DNA of 64,000 nt from Acinetobacter corruptisaponis (lineage in GTDB: Bacteria > Pseudomonadota > Gammaproteobacteria > Pseudomonadales > Moraxellaceae). The DNA lies in the NCBI RefSeq assembly GCF_030053775.1, contig NZ_CP125669.1, forward strand, positions 2,475,962 through 2,539,961. Reading direction: 5' to 3'. Under the pieces are notes generated by a model that did not search any database, had not been told where the DNA came from, and saw only the letters and a program-made list of their open reading frames with translations. Positions 9,932 through 18,340 of the stretch are shown here, piece after piece; the stretch's first letter is position 1; every line of letters begins with the position of its first letter. The position numbers were made by a program, and so were the translations under genes.

Positions 9932-11158
9932 ATGATGTCTGTTAAAAGATTTGTAATGAGTAGTGGTGAGAGATTCGCTGTTCTTTTGAATAGTGATGGT
10001 GTTCCTATGACTTATCCAAATTTATATACGATCATTCATTTAAGAAATCGTGGTCTATCAATCAATACTATTACAGCTATTCTGGAAGATATTAAGTTGC
10101 TGTTTCAGTTGTTGGATAAGTTAGGAATTGACTTGGAACAAAGGATAAAAAGTAAAGATTTTTTAAAATTAAATGAAATCGAAGCTTTAGTAAATTTAAC
10201 CAGTTTCAATCGCAGTCGATTAAGTGGGGCAGCTTCAAAAACAAAGATCATAAGTTTTCCAAAAAGTAATAACAAAGAGCGAGCTAGAGCAAAATTGGTT
10301 GTTACTCAGGACTATGTATCCAAACAATTAATATATCGGCGGTTAACTAATTTTGCTGAATATATTGGATGGTTTGAGACATATCTTCATTCATCAGCAA
10401 TAACAAGTACAAAACGGTTGTTAAAATCTCGTAGACCCCGCAAGTCCACGGATATTCAGTCTGAATACAAATCTTTTGATAGTGATCAATTACATAAAAT
10501 TTTAAAGGCAGTTGATCCGGATAATCAGAATTGTATCTGGACTTCAGATTACATTACTTATAGAAATGAGCTGATTACCTATTTGTTTTTATATCTTGGA
10601 TGCCGTAAAGGTGAATTATTAAATTTAAAAGTTACAGATATAACCCTCTCTAAAGGTGGTACATCGTATCTTACTATTAAGCGTAATCCTCATGATGGAA
10701 GTGATTCTAGGCTATATCAGCCGTTGGTTAAAACTAGAAGTCGATCAATTGCAGTCAATCAAAACTTAAAGAAAAAATTAGAAACTTATATTTTAAATTA
10801 TAGATCAACCATACCAAATGCAGAGCTAACTGACTTTTTGATTTTATCAAATAAAGGTCAGCCACTTTCAATCAATGCTTTAGATAAAATCTTTTATGAA
10901 ATCTCTAAAGCTGTGCTATTCAATGTACATGCACACGCATTTAGACATACTTGGAATGACAAATTTTCTGAGAAATCTCAACTTTTAGTGGCAACAGGTC
11001 AAACGACTGAAGCTCAAGTTGAAAATGATCGTGCTTATCTGATGGGGTGGATACCTAACTCACAAAGTGCAAGAAGATATTCAAGACGTGCAGAGAACAA
11101 ACGTGCTGTAGAGATTTGCTTAGGTATCCAAGAAAAATTTGAGGATGAAAATGAATAA
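9932..11158 (+). CDS. Tyrosine recombinase 1 of the trio (Tn554 TnpA-like)
   Basis: A 408-residue site-specific recombinase of the lambda-integrase class. Catalytic residues are visible: arginine in LFLYLGCRKGELLNL (about R225), the HAFRHTW block (about H335 and R338), tryptophan in MGWIPNSQSARRYSRR replacing the second histidine (about W373), and the nucleophile tyrosine at about Y383. The N-terminal half (1-180) would be the SAM-like core-binding domain. ATG 9932 is preferred over the TTG at 9917. No clear Shine-Dalgarno is present, so translation may start near the 5' end of the mRNA. It heads a four-gene operon and overlaps the next gene by 8 bp. The TnpA comparison is from memory of order and size. 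Confidence 0.88.
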   Translation: MMSVKRFVMSSGERFAVLLNSDGVPMTYPNLYTIIHLRNRGLSINTITAILEDIKLLFQLLDKLGIDLEQRIKSKDFLKLNEIEALVNLTSFNRSRLSGAASKTKIISFPKSNNKERARAKLVVTQDYVSKQLIYRRLTNFAEYIGWFETYLHSSAITSTKRLLKSRRPRKSTDIQSEYKSFDSDQLHKILKAVDPDNQNCIWTSDYITYRNELITYLFLYLGCRKGELLNLKVTDITLSKGGTSYLTIKRNPHDGSDSRLYQPLVKTRSRSIAVNQNLKKKLETYILNYRSTIPNAELTDFLILSNKGQPLSINALDKIFYEISKAVLFNVHAHAFRHTWNDKFSEKSQLLVATGQTTEAQVENDRAYLMGWIPNSQSARRYSRRAENKRAVEICLGIQEKFEDENE

Positions 11159-12707
11159 ATCAATTCGAATCGATAGCTTAGATAAGTCGCAAAATACTTT
11201 TACCTCATTCAAAGGTTATGAGTTTAGTATCGATGATCAGAAATGGGTATTAGATATCAATAAAACTATAGATATCTCTCGGATACGAAATTATGAGTTT
11301 TCTGTCCAATCAGATGTGGTCATGACTTTGGTTCATTTTGCTAAGTATAGTTCAAGTTCACATACAGCAAACATGTGCGAATATATTGGTAAATATTTTG
11401 ATATTACAGGAGAGAATCATTTTTCAATTAAAGGTCTTTTAAATTATAAAAATTTTTATTCGGCAAAAAAAGATGAATACAAAGTAGCTATGCTACGAGT
11501 CTTTTTGAAGAAACTATATGATTTAGGTTATTCCTCAGTAGATGATGAAGTTTACGATCTAATGGATTCATGGAGATTGAGTGGCAATGAAAAAGGAGCA
11601 GCAGTCCTTTCCCTTGATCCAGATGAAGGCCCATTTAGCCCATTCGAATTTCAAACAATTATCACTAGAACCAATGAATATTTAGCAGAAAATAAGATTT
11701 CCTATTATGAGGCTGCTCTAATTCGTGTTTTTTGTGCGACTGGTAGACGACCAATCCAAATTGCAGGATTAAAGATAAAAGACTTATACGTAACGGATAA
11801 GTATAATTTTAATGATAAAAATGAAGTTCATATACTTAACATTCCGAGAGCTAAAGTTAGAGGTGCTAGTGGATTCCGATTTGCTTTTAGTGAAGTTGGA
11901 ATTCGTGAAAGTATCGCTCAAATTTTATTTGAGCATATTCGGGTTCTGGAACAAACATTGAGTAATGCAATTAATCGAGAATTATTAAAACAGGAAGTTG
12001 ATGAACTACCATTATTTTATGATCTTGAAAAATTAACAGAGTTAGATTGGGGCGATGAAAAGGAAATTTCGAAAATTTTACCGAATGAAATTATTCATTT
12101 GCCTACGGTTCAACTAACTCAAAAATTAAAAGATGCGGTAAGAAAGCTTGGTGTTCGTTCAAGGGAAACAGGTAAGCCAATATTTGTTAATGCTTATAGG
12201 TTTCGCTATACGCTTGGAACAAATGCTGCTAGGCAAAAAGCAGGCGTGAATGTTATTGCAAAGCTGTTAGATCATCATGACACCCAGAATGCACACTGCT
12301 ATGTAGAAAGTGTTCCTGAAATTGCACAACAAATTTCATCTATCATGGATGAAAGTTTACGCAAATATGCAGATGCTTTTCAGGGAAAAGTTGTAAAGGA
12401 TGAGATTGAGGCTCAATCACAAGTTAAAGATGCGAATAGAATTTCTTATGTAGAACAGGATTGTGATGTCGGCTCATGTGGTACACATCAATACTGTAAC
12501 GATTATGCACCAATCGCATGTTATCTGTGTAGTAAGTTTATGCCTTGGGCAAATGCACCTCACCATCTAGTTCTAGAGCAATTAATAAAAGAACGAGATG
12601 ATCTAATTGCGATGGGGTGTAGCCTTGAAGTCGCTGCCGTGAATGATCGAACAATTATTGCTGTTCAGCAAGTTATTGATGCTTGTAAGGAGTTTAATCA
12701 TGGATAA
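11151..12707 (+). CDS. Tyrosine recombinase 2 of the trio, with C-terminal cysteine cluster
   Basis: A 518-residue recombinase. The first catalytic arginine lies in RVFCATGRRPIQIAG (about 199-200). The HxxR position is altered to YRFRYTLGT (about 349-357). The LDHHDTQNAHCYVE block supplies the second histidine and the tyrosine nucleophile (about Y384). A C-terminal segment (about 440-470) has five or six cysteines and a histidine in a DCDVGSCGTHQYC...CYLC pattern that looks like a zinc site. Start ATG 11151 has GAGG six bases upstream and overlaps the previous stop in an ATGAATAA junction, implying coupled translation. Replacement of the usual first histidine by tyrosine is unusual but occurs in some recombinases. 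Confidence 0.85.
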   Translation: MNKSIRIDSLDKSQNTFTSFKGYEFSIDDQKWVLDINKTIDISRIRNYEFSVQSDVVMTLVHFAKYSSSSHTANMCEYIGKYFDITGENHFSIKGLLNYKNFYSAKKDEYKVAMLRVFLKKLYDLGYSSVDDEVYDLMDSWRLSGNEKGAAVLSLDPDEGPFSPFEFQTIITRTNEYLAENKISYYEAALIRVFCATGRRPIQIAGLKIKDLYVTDKYNFNDKNEVHILNIPRAKVRGASGFRFAFSEVGIRESIAQILFEHIRVLEQTLSNAINRELLKQEVDELPLFYDLEKLTELDWGDEKEISKILPNEIIHLPTVQLTQKLKDAVRKLGVRSRETGKPIFVNAYRFRYTLGTNAARQKAGVNVIAKLLDHHDTQNAHCYVESVPEIAQQISSIMDESLRKYADAFQGKVVKDEIEAQSQVKDANRISYVEQDCDVGSCGTHQYCNDYAPIACYLCSKFMPWANAPHHLVLEQLIKERDDLIAMGCSLEVAAVNDRTIIAVQQVIDACKEFNHG

Positions 12708-14823
12708 TTTAATATATTTTCCATCTGACAAAATCCAATCTCCTTACTCCGAAATAAAGCGGTTTATTGATTTTGTTAAACAGTTATCAGAATTAAATGA
12801 AGATATTAGATTTGATGAGAATTATTGGAAAGGTGAAGTAAACTTTGTCAAAACGGGTATTTCATCCAAAGATAGATTACCTGAAAATCTTTTGCATCAT
12901 TCAATTCTAGAATTTGCCAAAGCGTATGTTAAGTATCAGAGAATTAAGAGCAAGTTAAAAACCCAAGATACAATTCTTTCAATTCGGGCAATAGAACAAA
13001 TATGCTTAGACCGATATGGTGAAGTTGATTTAACTAAATTGGTTATTGCAGATTTTGACTTGGCTGCTGAAAATGCAAAAGTAAATTATAAAGCGAGTTC
13101 TGCTTACCATGTAGGTAGACAACTAAAGATTCTATTGGATTTTCTTCGCCAATTAAAAATAGTTGCTTTACCAGAATGGAAAAATCCAATTAAAAAACCT
13201 GCTGATAAGTCGATTGTGCTAGATGAGGAGTCAGAGGAACATAGAGAATCTAAACTTCCTGATGAGGATGCGATTTTTGCATTAGCTGATATTTTCTCAC
13301 GGAAAGATTCAGAATTGTCAGATAGAGATATTTTTGTTACCAGTGCTGTGAGTTTGCTTCTAGCTGCGCCAGAACGAGCATCAGAGCTATTTTTCTTAAA
13401 GCATAATTGTATCCACGAGGAAGAAGTCCAAACGCTTTCTAAGAGCAGTTTAGGGCTTACAGCAGATGGTTCTAATATTGAGACAGTATTAGGTATTAGG
13501 TGGTATGCACAGAAAAATTATGGGCATGACATTAAATACATTCCAAGTGTCATGATCCCAACGGTAAAACGGGCTATTGAACGTTTGATTAAGATGTCAG
13601 AAAAGTCTAGACATTTAGCATATTTGCTTGAGACAAGTGATAAATTTCCGAGACATGAGCTTTGTCCTGATGTCCCTGATCATCAATTTTTAAAACGTAG
13701 TGAAGTATTATTGGCAATGGGTTTTGATGAGTCAATATGTGATGCTATTGATGCAAATAAAAGTGCAAGACAGTTTTTAAAAACTCGTGATATTCCTATT
13801 AGTGATTATGAAGTCTGCCTGAATGATTTAAATATTATGCTGCGAAAGAGACTGCCTCAAGGTTTTCCTTATGTACCTTTTAAGACTGGTAATGGTATTC
13901 AGGTTAAATGGTCTGAAGCATTATTTTGTTGTTTCGCAAACCAATTCCATAGTGATAAAGCAACTATTTTCTCAGAATTATGGATGCCCCATATTGATAC
14001 TTTAAATGAAGATTTATCACCAACCAAAAAGAAGTTACGAGGAAAAGATGAGTTAGCTAATGTGCAATCTATTTTTCAACGGTGGGGATATGGTGACTAT
14101 AGTATGTCTACACATCAGTTTCGACATTTATTGAATACGATAGCAAATACCAATGGAATGGATAGCATGTTACTCGCTAAATGGTCAGGGCGGGCTGATA
14201 TGAAGCAAAATCGAGTATATGACCATACTTCGGTTGATGATCGTAATTATGGCTTAATTGAGATGCAGAAAAATGAGGTTGGTACAGTAAATACTGATAG
14301 TACATTTACATTCCAGATCGCTACACCTCGAACTCTACAAGAGCTAAATACCAAAACAACATTGTCTATGCACACTACCGAGTTTGGACTTTGTACACAT
14401 TCTTATATTGATGAACCCTGCTTAAAGTATAGAAACTGTCTTAATTGTACAGAGCATGTCTGTATTAAGGGTAATGCAGAAAAGAAAAAACGACTTGAAG
14501 ATCGACTTAGAAAAGAAAAAATCTTATGGGCAAAGGATAAGGAGGCTGTTAGTAAAAATGTTACTGGTGCAACGGTCTGGTTGCAAACTAGAGAGCTTAC
14601 AATTAAACGTTGTGAACAGATGATTACTCTATTGGATGATCCAAACATTCCCGATGGAACACCTTTGAGTCTGCCCCCTTCTGAAGATGTTACACATCTC
14701 GATTTAGCGTATCAAAAAGCAGGTCGTAAACGTATCCCCGTTATTGAGAATACTCAACGTAAAAAGATCGAGGATGAACCACGTTTGCTCAGTCCTGCAT
14801 TGCAAATGGATTTATGGATTTGA
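12700..14823 (+). CDS. Tyrosine recombinase 3 of the trio, large (Tn554 TnpB / GmtZ-like)
   Basis: A 707-residue protein, much longer than ordinary integrases because of an N-terminal extension and a long insert between catalytic blocks. Catalytic features are the arginine in LLLAAPERASELFFLK, HQFRHLLNTIA (H-x-x-R), AKWSGRADMKQN (tryptophan) and the tyrosine in NRVYDHTSVDDRN. A C-terminal CTHSY...CLKYRNCLNCTEHVC segment resembles a zinc finger, as in recombinase 2. AAGGAG lies seven bases ahead of ATG 12700, which overlaps the previous stop in ATGGATAA. Size and order match the third recombinase of trio elements. The GmtZ comparison is from memory and should be tested by profile search. Confidence 0.85.
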   Translation: MDNLIYFPSDKIQSPYSEIKRFIDFVKQLSELNEDIRFDENYWKGEVNFVKTGISSKDRLPENLLHHSILEFAKAYVKYQRIKSKLKTQDTILSIRAIEQICLDRYGEVDLTKLVIADFDLAAENAKVNYKASSAYHVGRQLKILLDFLRQLKIVALPEWKNPIKKPADKSIVLDEESEEHRESKLPDEDAIFALADIFSRKDSELSDRDIFVTSAVSLLLAAPERASELFFLKHNCIHEEEVQTLSKSSLGLTADGSNIETVLGIRWYAQKNYGHDIKYIPSVMIPTVKRAIERLIKMSEKSRHLAYLLETSDKFPRHELCPDVPDHQFLKRSEVLLAMGFDESICDAIDANKSARQFLKTRDIPISDYEVCLNDLNIMLRKRLPQGFPYVPFKTGNGIQVKWSEALFCCFANQFHSDKATIFSELWMPHIDTLNEDLSPTKKKLRGKDELANVQSIFQRWGYGDYSMSTHQFRHLLNTIANTNGMDSMLLAKWSGRADMKQNRVYDHTSVDDRNYGLIEMQKNEVGTVNTDSTFTFQIATPRTLQELNTKTTLSMHTTEFGLCTHSYIDEPCLKYRNCLNCTEHVCIKGNAEKKKRLEDRLRKEKILWAKDKEAVSKNVTGATVWLQTRELTIKRCEQMITLLDDPNIPDGTPLSLPPSEDVTHLDLAYQKAGRKRIPVIENTQRKKIEDEPRLLSPALQMDLWI

Positions 14824-14824
14824 T

Positions 14825-15241
14825 ATGGCACAGCATTTAACCGATAAAGACATCGAGAATATTGTTGAGCTTCTTGATTATTGGCCTTTAGATCAGAAAT
14901 TGACTTGGGAACTCCTATGTAAAGCTATTGAGCTACAGCTAGAGTTTGTACCTGCGCCAACTCGTCAAACATTACAGAAATATGTACGAATTAAGAATGC
15001 CTATGATCAATGCAAAAAACCAAAATCTACACAGGTTAAGAGTACTCCAACACAGAAATTACCTGCTAGTTTAAAAATTGCTCAAACTAGAATTGAGGCT
15101 TTGGAAGTCAAGAATGCCAGACTGGAAAAAGAAAACGCTATGCTGTTAGAGCAGTTTGTAGTGTGGCAATACAATGCTCATAAATATGGACTAAGTATTG
15201 CTAAATTGAATGAGCCGATGAGTAAAAAAAGTTCGGATTGA
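14825..15241 (+). CDS. Small coiled-coil partner of the recombinases (TnpC-like)
   Basis: A 138-residue protein that begins one base after the stop of recombinase 3, so it belongs to the same operon. The N-terminal half (MAQHLTDKDIENIVELLDYWP...) looks like a compact helical DNA-binding domain. Residues about 85-115 form a heptad coiled coil (RIEALEVKNARLEKENAMLLEQF). Tn554-type and gamma-mobile-trio elements also carry a small non-recombinase protein of about this size behind the recombinases, where it influences orientation or efficiency. I assign the role only by position and size. Confidence 0.65.
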   Translation: MAQHLTDKDIENIVELLDYWPLDQKLTWELLCKAIELQLEFVPAPTRQTLQKYVRIKNAYDQCKKPKSTQVKSTPTQKLPASLKIAQTRIEALEVKNARLEKENAMLLEQFVVWQYNAHKYGLSIAKLNEPMSKKSSD

Positions 15242-15339
15242 TTTTAAGTATAAATAAGATTAATTAATCAGTGAATACTATTTTCTGACTCCGCTAAAAA
15301 TCAAAGTAATTGACTGGACGGCTGCTTAAAACTATCATT

Positions 15340-15545
15340 CCCTTGCTGACCTAAATTGTCAGTCGGTTTTAGCAGACCGTGGCGTATAGCGTACCAGATT
15401 TATACTTATCTAAGTATGGATTATGTGCGAAACCTTCTTGTTCCCCCTTTGCGGTAGAACGGGAGGGGGACGCTTCGTGCGTGCTGGTTCTATATGCCCA
15501 GTCTGCTAACCCCCTCTTTGTTCTACCACCATCATTTAGCAGTGA
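15340..15545 (+). ncRNA. Putative structured RNA with competing pairings (C4-like?)
   Basis: A GC-rich stretch in an AT-rich island with many perfect complementary pairs. CTGAC 15346-15350 pairs with 15358-15362. ATACTTA 15402-15408 pairs with 15411-15417. TTAGCAGAC 15369-15377 pairs with 15501-15509. GGTAGAAC 15453-15460 pairs with 15520-15527, and the adjacent GAGGGGG 15463-15469 with 15510-15516. ACGC 15470-15473 pairs with GCGT 15479-15482. Several arms have a second partner: 15455-15460 with 15487-15492, 15465-15470 with 15432-15437, and 15503-15509 with TTAGCAG at 15536-15542. Such alternatives are typical of antisense or attenuation RNAs such as C4 of P1/P4-type phages. No coding function is convincing. 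Strand and ends are inferred. Confidence 0.5.
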
Positions 15546-15581
15546 TTTTGGTAGACTTTTATTCGCATATAGGAATTTATA

Positions 15582-15668
15582 ATGTCTCATTCATTTTTCT
15601 CATCTGTGCCTCGCCACATGTTCAGCCTCATTATTTCAGACAATGGGGAATACAGAGCTAATTCTTAA
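15582..15668 (+). CDS. Possible 28-residue leader peptide / small protein
   Basis: An ATG preceded by AGGA at eight bases encodes 28 residues beginning MSHSFFSSVPRHMF and stops at TAA. It starts 40 bp after the folded region, the place where the target gene of a C4-type regulatory RNA would lie. It may be a leader peptide, the start of a decayed Icd-like gene, or chance. Confidence 0.3.
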   Translation: MSHSFFSSVPRHMFSLIISDNGEYRANS

Positions 15669-15805
15669 TTAGCTGTATTAAAAGCAACATTTTTAAATAG
15701 AACAATTCATAAGGTGGATGGCTAAGTCACGCCTATAAAAAATACCTATTTTTATGTCCCCCTTGTGATTGTGAGTTATTGCATTAAACATGTGTGGGAA
15801 TAACT

Positions 15806-16414
15806 ATGGCTGAATTAACCAAACCAAAAATCATTCCAATCGAAAACTACCCAAAGAAATCCAAGCTATTTTTAAAGTGTGTAGTCTTACCGATTGTGAT
15901 CTTTTTAATTGTTGCCAAGATTTTTTCTTTTGGCGCTTTCGCATATATCTTCTTTGGTTTTGATCTATTCTGGTTTGTGATCATCTACTACCTCTATCAA
16001 TATGGAAATACTTTCTTTGATGGGATGACCGAACAACTGAAACGTCAGGGTGAAACCTTTAATTATCAAAATCGTGGAGTATGGATTAACAGTCAGGATA
16101 AGACCATCATCCTGTTTGATCAGCCTGATCAACGCCTAGTCAAATATCCTTTTGACTATATTACCTCTGTAGGCCATTACAATTTGGTCGAAGATCGCTT
16201 CAGAACCACAACTACAGTGATTAGTAACCCGATGATGGGAACACATATTAATCAGCGTGAGCATCGAACACCGATGAAGCGGGAGTTCCAAGTCAATATA
16301 GGGACAAGAGATCAATTCAAACCTAGCTATAGCCTAAAAGTGCTATTCCCTTGGCGTAGTCCTCAAATGGCAAGTGAAATCCGCCAGTTACTCTCGGCTG
16401 ATCATTATCAATAG
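15806..16414 (+). CDS. Two-helix membrane protein of unknown function
   Basis: A 202-residue protein. Two adjacent hydrophobic helices lie at about residues 24-65 (LKCVVLPIVIFLIVAKIFSF and FDLFWFVIIYYLYQY), followed by a soluble domain of about 135 residues that is rich in beta-prone segments and ends with RSPQMASEIRQLLSADHYQ. I do not recognise the soluble domain. The ATG at 15806 is chosen because GGGAA precedes it; an upstream GTG would add four residues. It lies between the folded RNA region and the leftward restriction operon, so it may be cargo of the island. No partner gene is adjacent on its strand. Confidence 0.6.
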   Translation: MAELTKPKIIPIENYPKKSKLFLKCVVLPIVIFLIVAKIFSFGAFAYIFFGFDLFWFVIIYYLYQYGNTFFDGMTEQLKRQGETFNYQNRGVWINSQDKTIILFDQPDQRLVKYPFDYITSVGHYNLVEDRFRTTTTVISNPMMGTHINQREHRTPMKREFQVNIGTRDQFKPSYSLKVLFPWRSPQMASEIRQLLSADHYQ

Positions 16415-16831
16415 CAAAATTATGGATCAAGATGGATTAATACCTAATCTGATTCTAATGACAATCAACATAATCTTAATCTAGCTACATATCCTCCCAT
16501 TTCTTAATAATCGTAGAAGTTGGAGGATAATTGATGATGATTAGAAATTGTATTAGTGAACCTCCTTAGTGTTGATGATGGGCATATGAGCTAAATAATG
16601 TGGTTGATGCCAAATAAACTTGTAAATGTTCTAGAAAATATCTCTAAAAATTTATATCCCTAGCCCCTTGAAAAGAATATAGATATCTCCATTTAACTTA
16701 CAAACAAATTTATATTAAATGAGAATAGTTGTGGATATTATTATTGGTAATGAGTAGTGAAAACTTGCATAATATAATTATTACTTTATATGATGAAGTT
16801 TACTCTATAAAGAAAATAATCTTAAAAAAAG
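16415..16831. other. 417-bp gene-free gap
   Basis: AT-rich spacer between two convergent genes. The only structure noticed is ATCCTCC (16491-16497) with its complement at 16522-16528, a 7-bp stem with a 24-nt loop. No convincing ORF, promoter pair or T-tailed terminator is seen. Confidence 0.5.
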
Positions 16832-18037
16832 CTATTCAGATGTGGAAATTAACTGAGCTTTTTCTGCATCGTAGTAAACAGTCTCAATAGAACCGTTTTT
16901 AATATGATTAATAATGTCATTAATGATATTAAGAGAAACTAAGAACCATTCTTGAGGCTTAACAGGGTTTCCAAATCTATCTTCAATGACAATATCAAGC
17001 TGCGCTGATTGTAAGACTTTATGAATAAGCTTTTCTAATCTTTGGGGTACAATATTTTCAGGAAGTGAATAAGTTGCGATAAGTTCAACATCAGCAAGCA
17101 AATAGGTTGGGTCTTTTCTAGCCTCTGTGATTCGCTTATTTACTTTACCAGTAGTTACTCCAATTTTATGTAGTACATGTCTATTTGCCTTGATAAACTC
17201 ATTATCAGATAGGCTGCGTAACACATATATTGAGCCGCTTTTGACTTCAATATCAGTATCTTTTTCTGATAAATTACTTGAATTGAATAGAGGTCCTACA
17301 TTTTTTGTAACTAATATCCGTCTCCCAGCTATATCATCATATAGAGCTTTTTTCAGAGAACGCATTAGCAAATTACTTTCTGTACCATTTGAGTATATCA
17401 CTCTCATTCTAGCGTCATTTTGTCCATTCGGAGCTTTGAAATATTCTCCTATTTCAGCTACATATACAATTTGTCCATCTAAAATGAATAAATCATTTAA
17501 TTGAATACTTGCATCTTTACCAAAAGGTTTTGTTAAACGGAGACCTTGTTCTAGGTCCTTTTCAACTTGTTTAAAAACTTCGTTAAATATAGGAAAGTCT
17601 AGGCAAACTTTTCGAGTCGCAATTAACTCACTTGCTTCGCGTTCTTTTTGTGGTCTAACATGTTGTAGTGTCAGAATATTATCTTCACTTTCAACTTCAA
17701 TTCCTAATTCAGAGAGTAGGTCATCATCCTCTAATTTAGACATATTAGATGGTTCGGAAGTAGAACTATTTAATAGATTATGTTGATCAAATTCCTCTAA
17801 AAGAGATCTGGCTTCAGGCAATTTCCTAAGCTGGTCAAGTCTGACAGCATAGAGACGTTCAAAAATATCAGCGTCGTTTGAGTTCGATGGAACTCTTTCA
17901 TTTTTTTCGTAGAATTGAATAATTTCCTCAAACCCAGAAATTAGGCGCTCTTCTTTGGCTGTATAGGTCACCTGTTTTACTGGTGCTAAATCTATACCTA
18001 ATTCTGATAGCAAATCATCATCAGAAATATCAGCCAT
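16832..18037 (-). CDS. GIY-YIG nuclease-domain protein of a restriction-type operon
   Basis: A 401-residue protein. The C-terminal domain (about 267-385) is a GIY-YIG nuclease of the T5orf172-like kind: GSIYVLRS at about 268, HKIGVTTGKVNKRI at about 290-302, and a candidate metal-binding glutamate in RLEKLIHKVL at about 335. The N-terminal part has two copies of a short (D)DDLLSELGI element, at about 6 and again near 105. Between them lies a domain, LISGFEEI...FYE...RVPS...DIFERL, that recurs as the separate 91-residue protein upstream. It is the last gene of a four-gene leftward operon with methylase and helicase, so it is the likely DNA-cutting component. That role is inferred. Confidence 0.75.
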   Translation of the reverse strand: MADISDDDLLSELGIDLAPVKQVTYTAKEERLISGFEEIIQFYEKNERVPSNSNDADIFERLYAVRLDQLRKLPEARSLLEEFDQHNLLNSSTSEPSNMSKLEDDDLLSELGIEVESEDNILTLQHVRPQKEREASELIATRKVCLDFPIFNEVFKQVEKDLEQGLRLTKPFGKDASIQLNDLFILDGQIVYVAEIGEYFKAPNGQNDARMRVIYSNGTESNLLMRSLKKALYDDIAGRRILVTKNVGPLFNSSNLSEKDTDIEVKSGSIYVLRSLSDNEFIKANRHVLHKIGVTTGKVNKRITEARKDPTYLLADVELIATYSLPENIVPQRLEKLIHKVLQSAQLDIVIEDRFGNPVKPQEWFLVSLNIINDIINHIKNGSIETVYYDAEKAQLISTSE

Positions 18038-18051
18038 AAAATTTACCTTGT

Positions 18052-18327
18052 TTAACCTAATAGTTCGAATTTATCGAGATGGACTACAACAGAACTCATT
18101 GCAGAGTTCTGTTTAATTTTTTCAAGACGAGATGCACATAATTTTTCAAAGATATCTGCATCATCATTAAGGGATGGAACTCGGTGATGAGTTTCATAGA
18201 AAACATTAATTTCCTCAAACCCAGAAATTAGACGTTCTTCTAACGGAGTTAAAGCCTTAGTAGATTCTAACTCAAGTTCGATTTCTAGTTCATCTAGAAT
18301 CTGTTCATCTGAAAGACGTTTCATCAC
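18052..18327 (-). CDS. Small paralogue of the GIY-YIG protein's N-terminal domain
   Basis: A 91-residue acidic protein with the segments LISGFEEINVFYETHHRVPSLNDDADIFEKL and SRLEKIKQ. These align with residues about 27-80 of the GIY-YIG protein directly downstream. A 23-bp stretch of DNA is identical between the two genes (17921-17943 and 18208-18230), pointing to a fairly recent duplication or gene conversion. It begins ATGATG 13 bp after the helicase stop and ends 14 bp before the nuclease start. It has no catalytic motif. An adaptor that competes for or shares the binding partner of the nuclease is a reasonable guess. Confidence 0.65.
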   Translation of the reverse strand: MMKRLSDEQILDELEIELELESTKALTPLEERLISGFEEINVFYETHHRVPSLNDDADIFEKLCASRLEKIKQNSAMSSVVVHLDKFELLG

Positions 18328-18340
18328 TTATTGTCCACTA

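Noticed and set aside
15369..15590. Two overlapping ORFs on opposite strands (67 and 73 codons) in the folded GC-rich segment
   Set aside because: Both run through the inverted repeats, have no good ribosome-binding site, and their composition is explained by the RNA-like structure.
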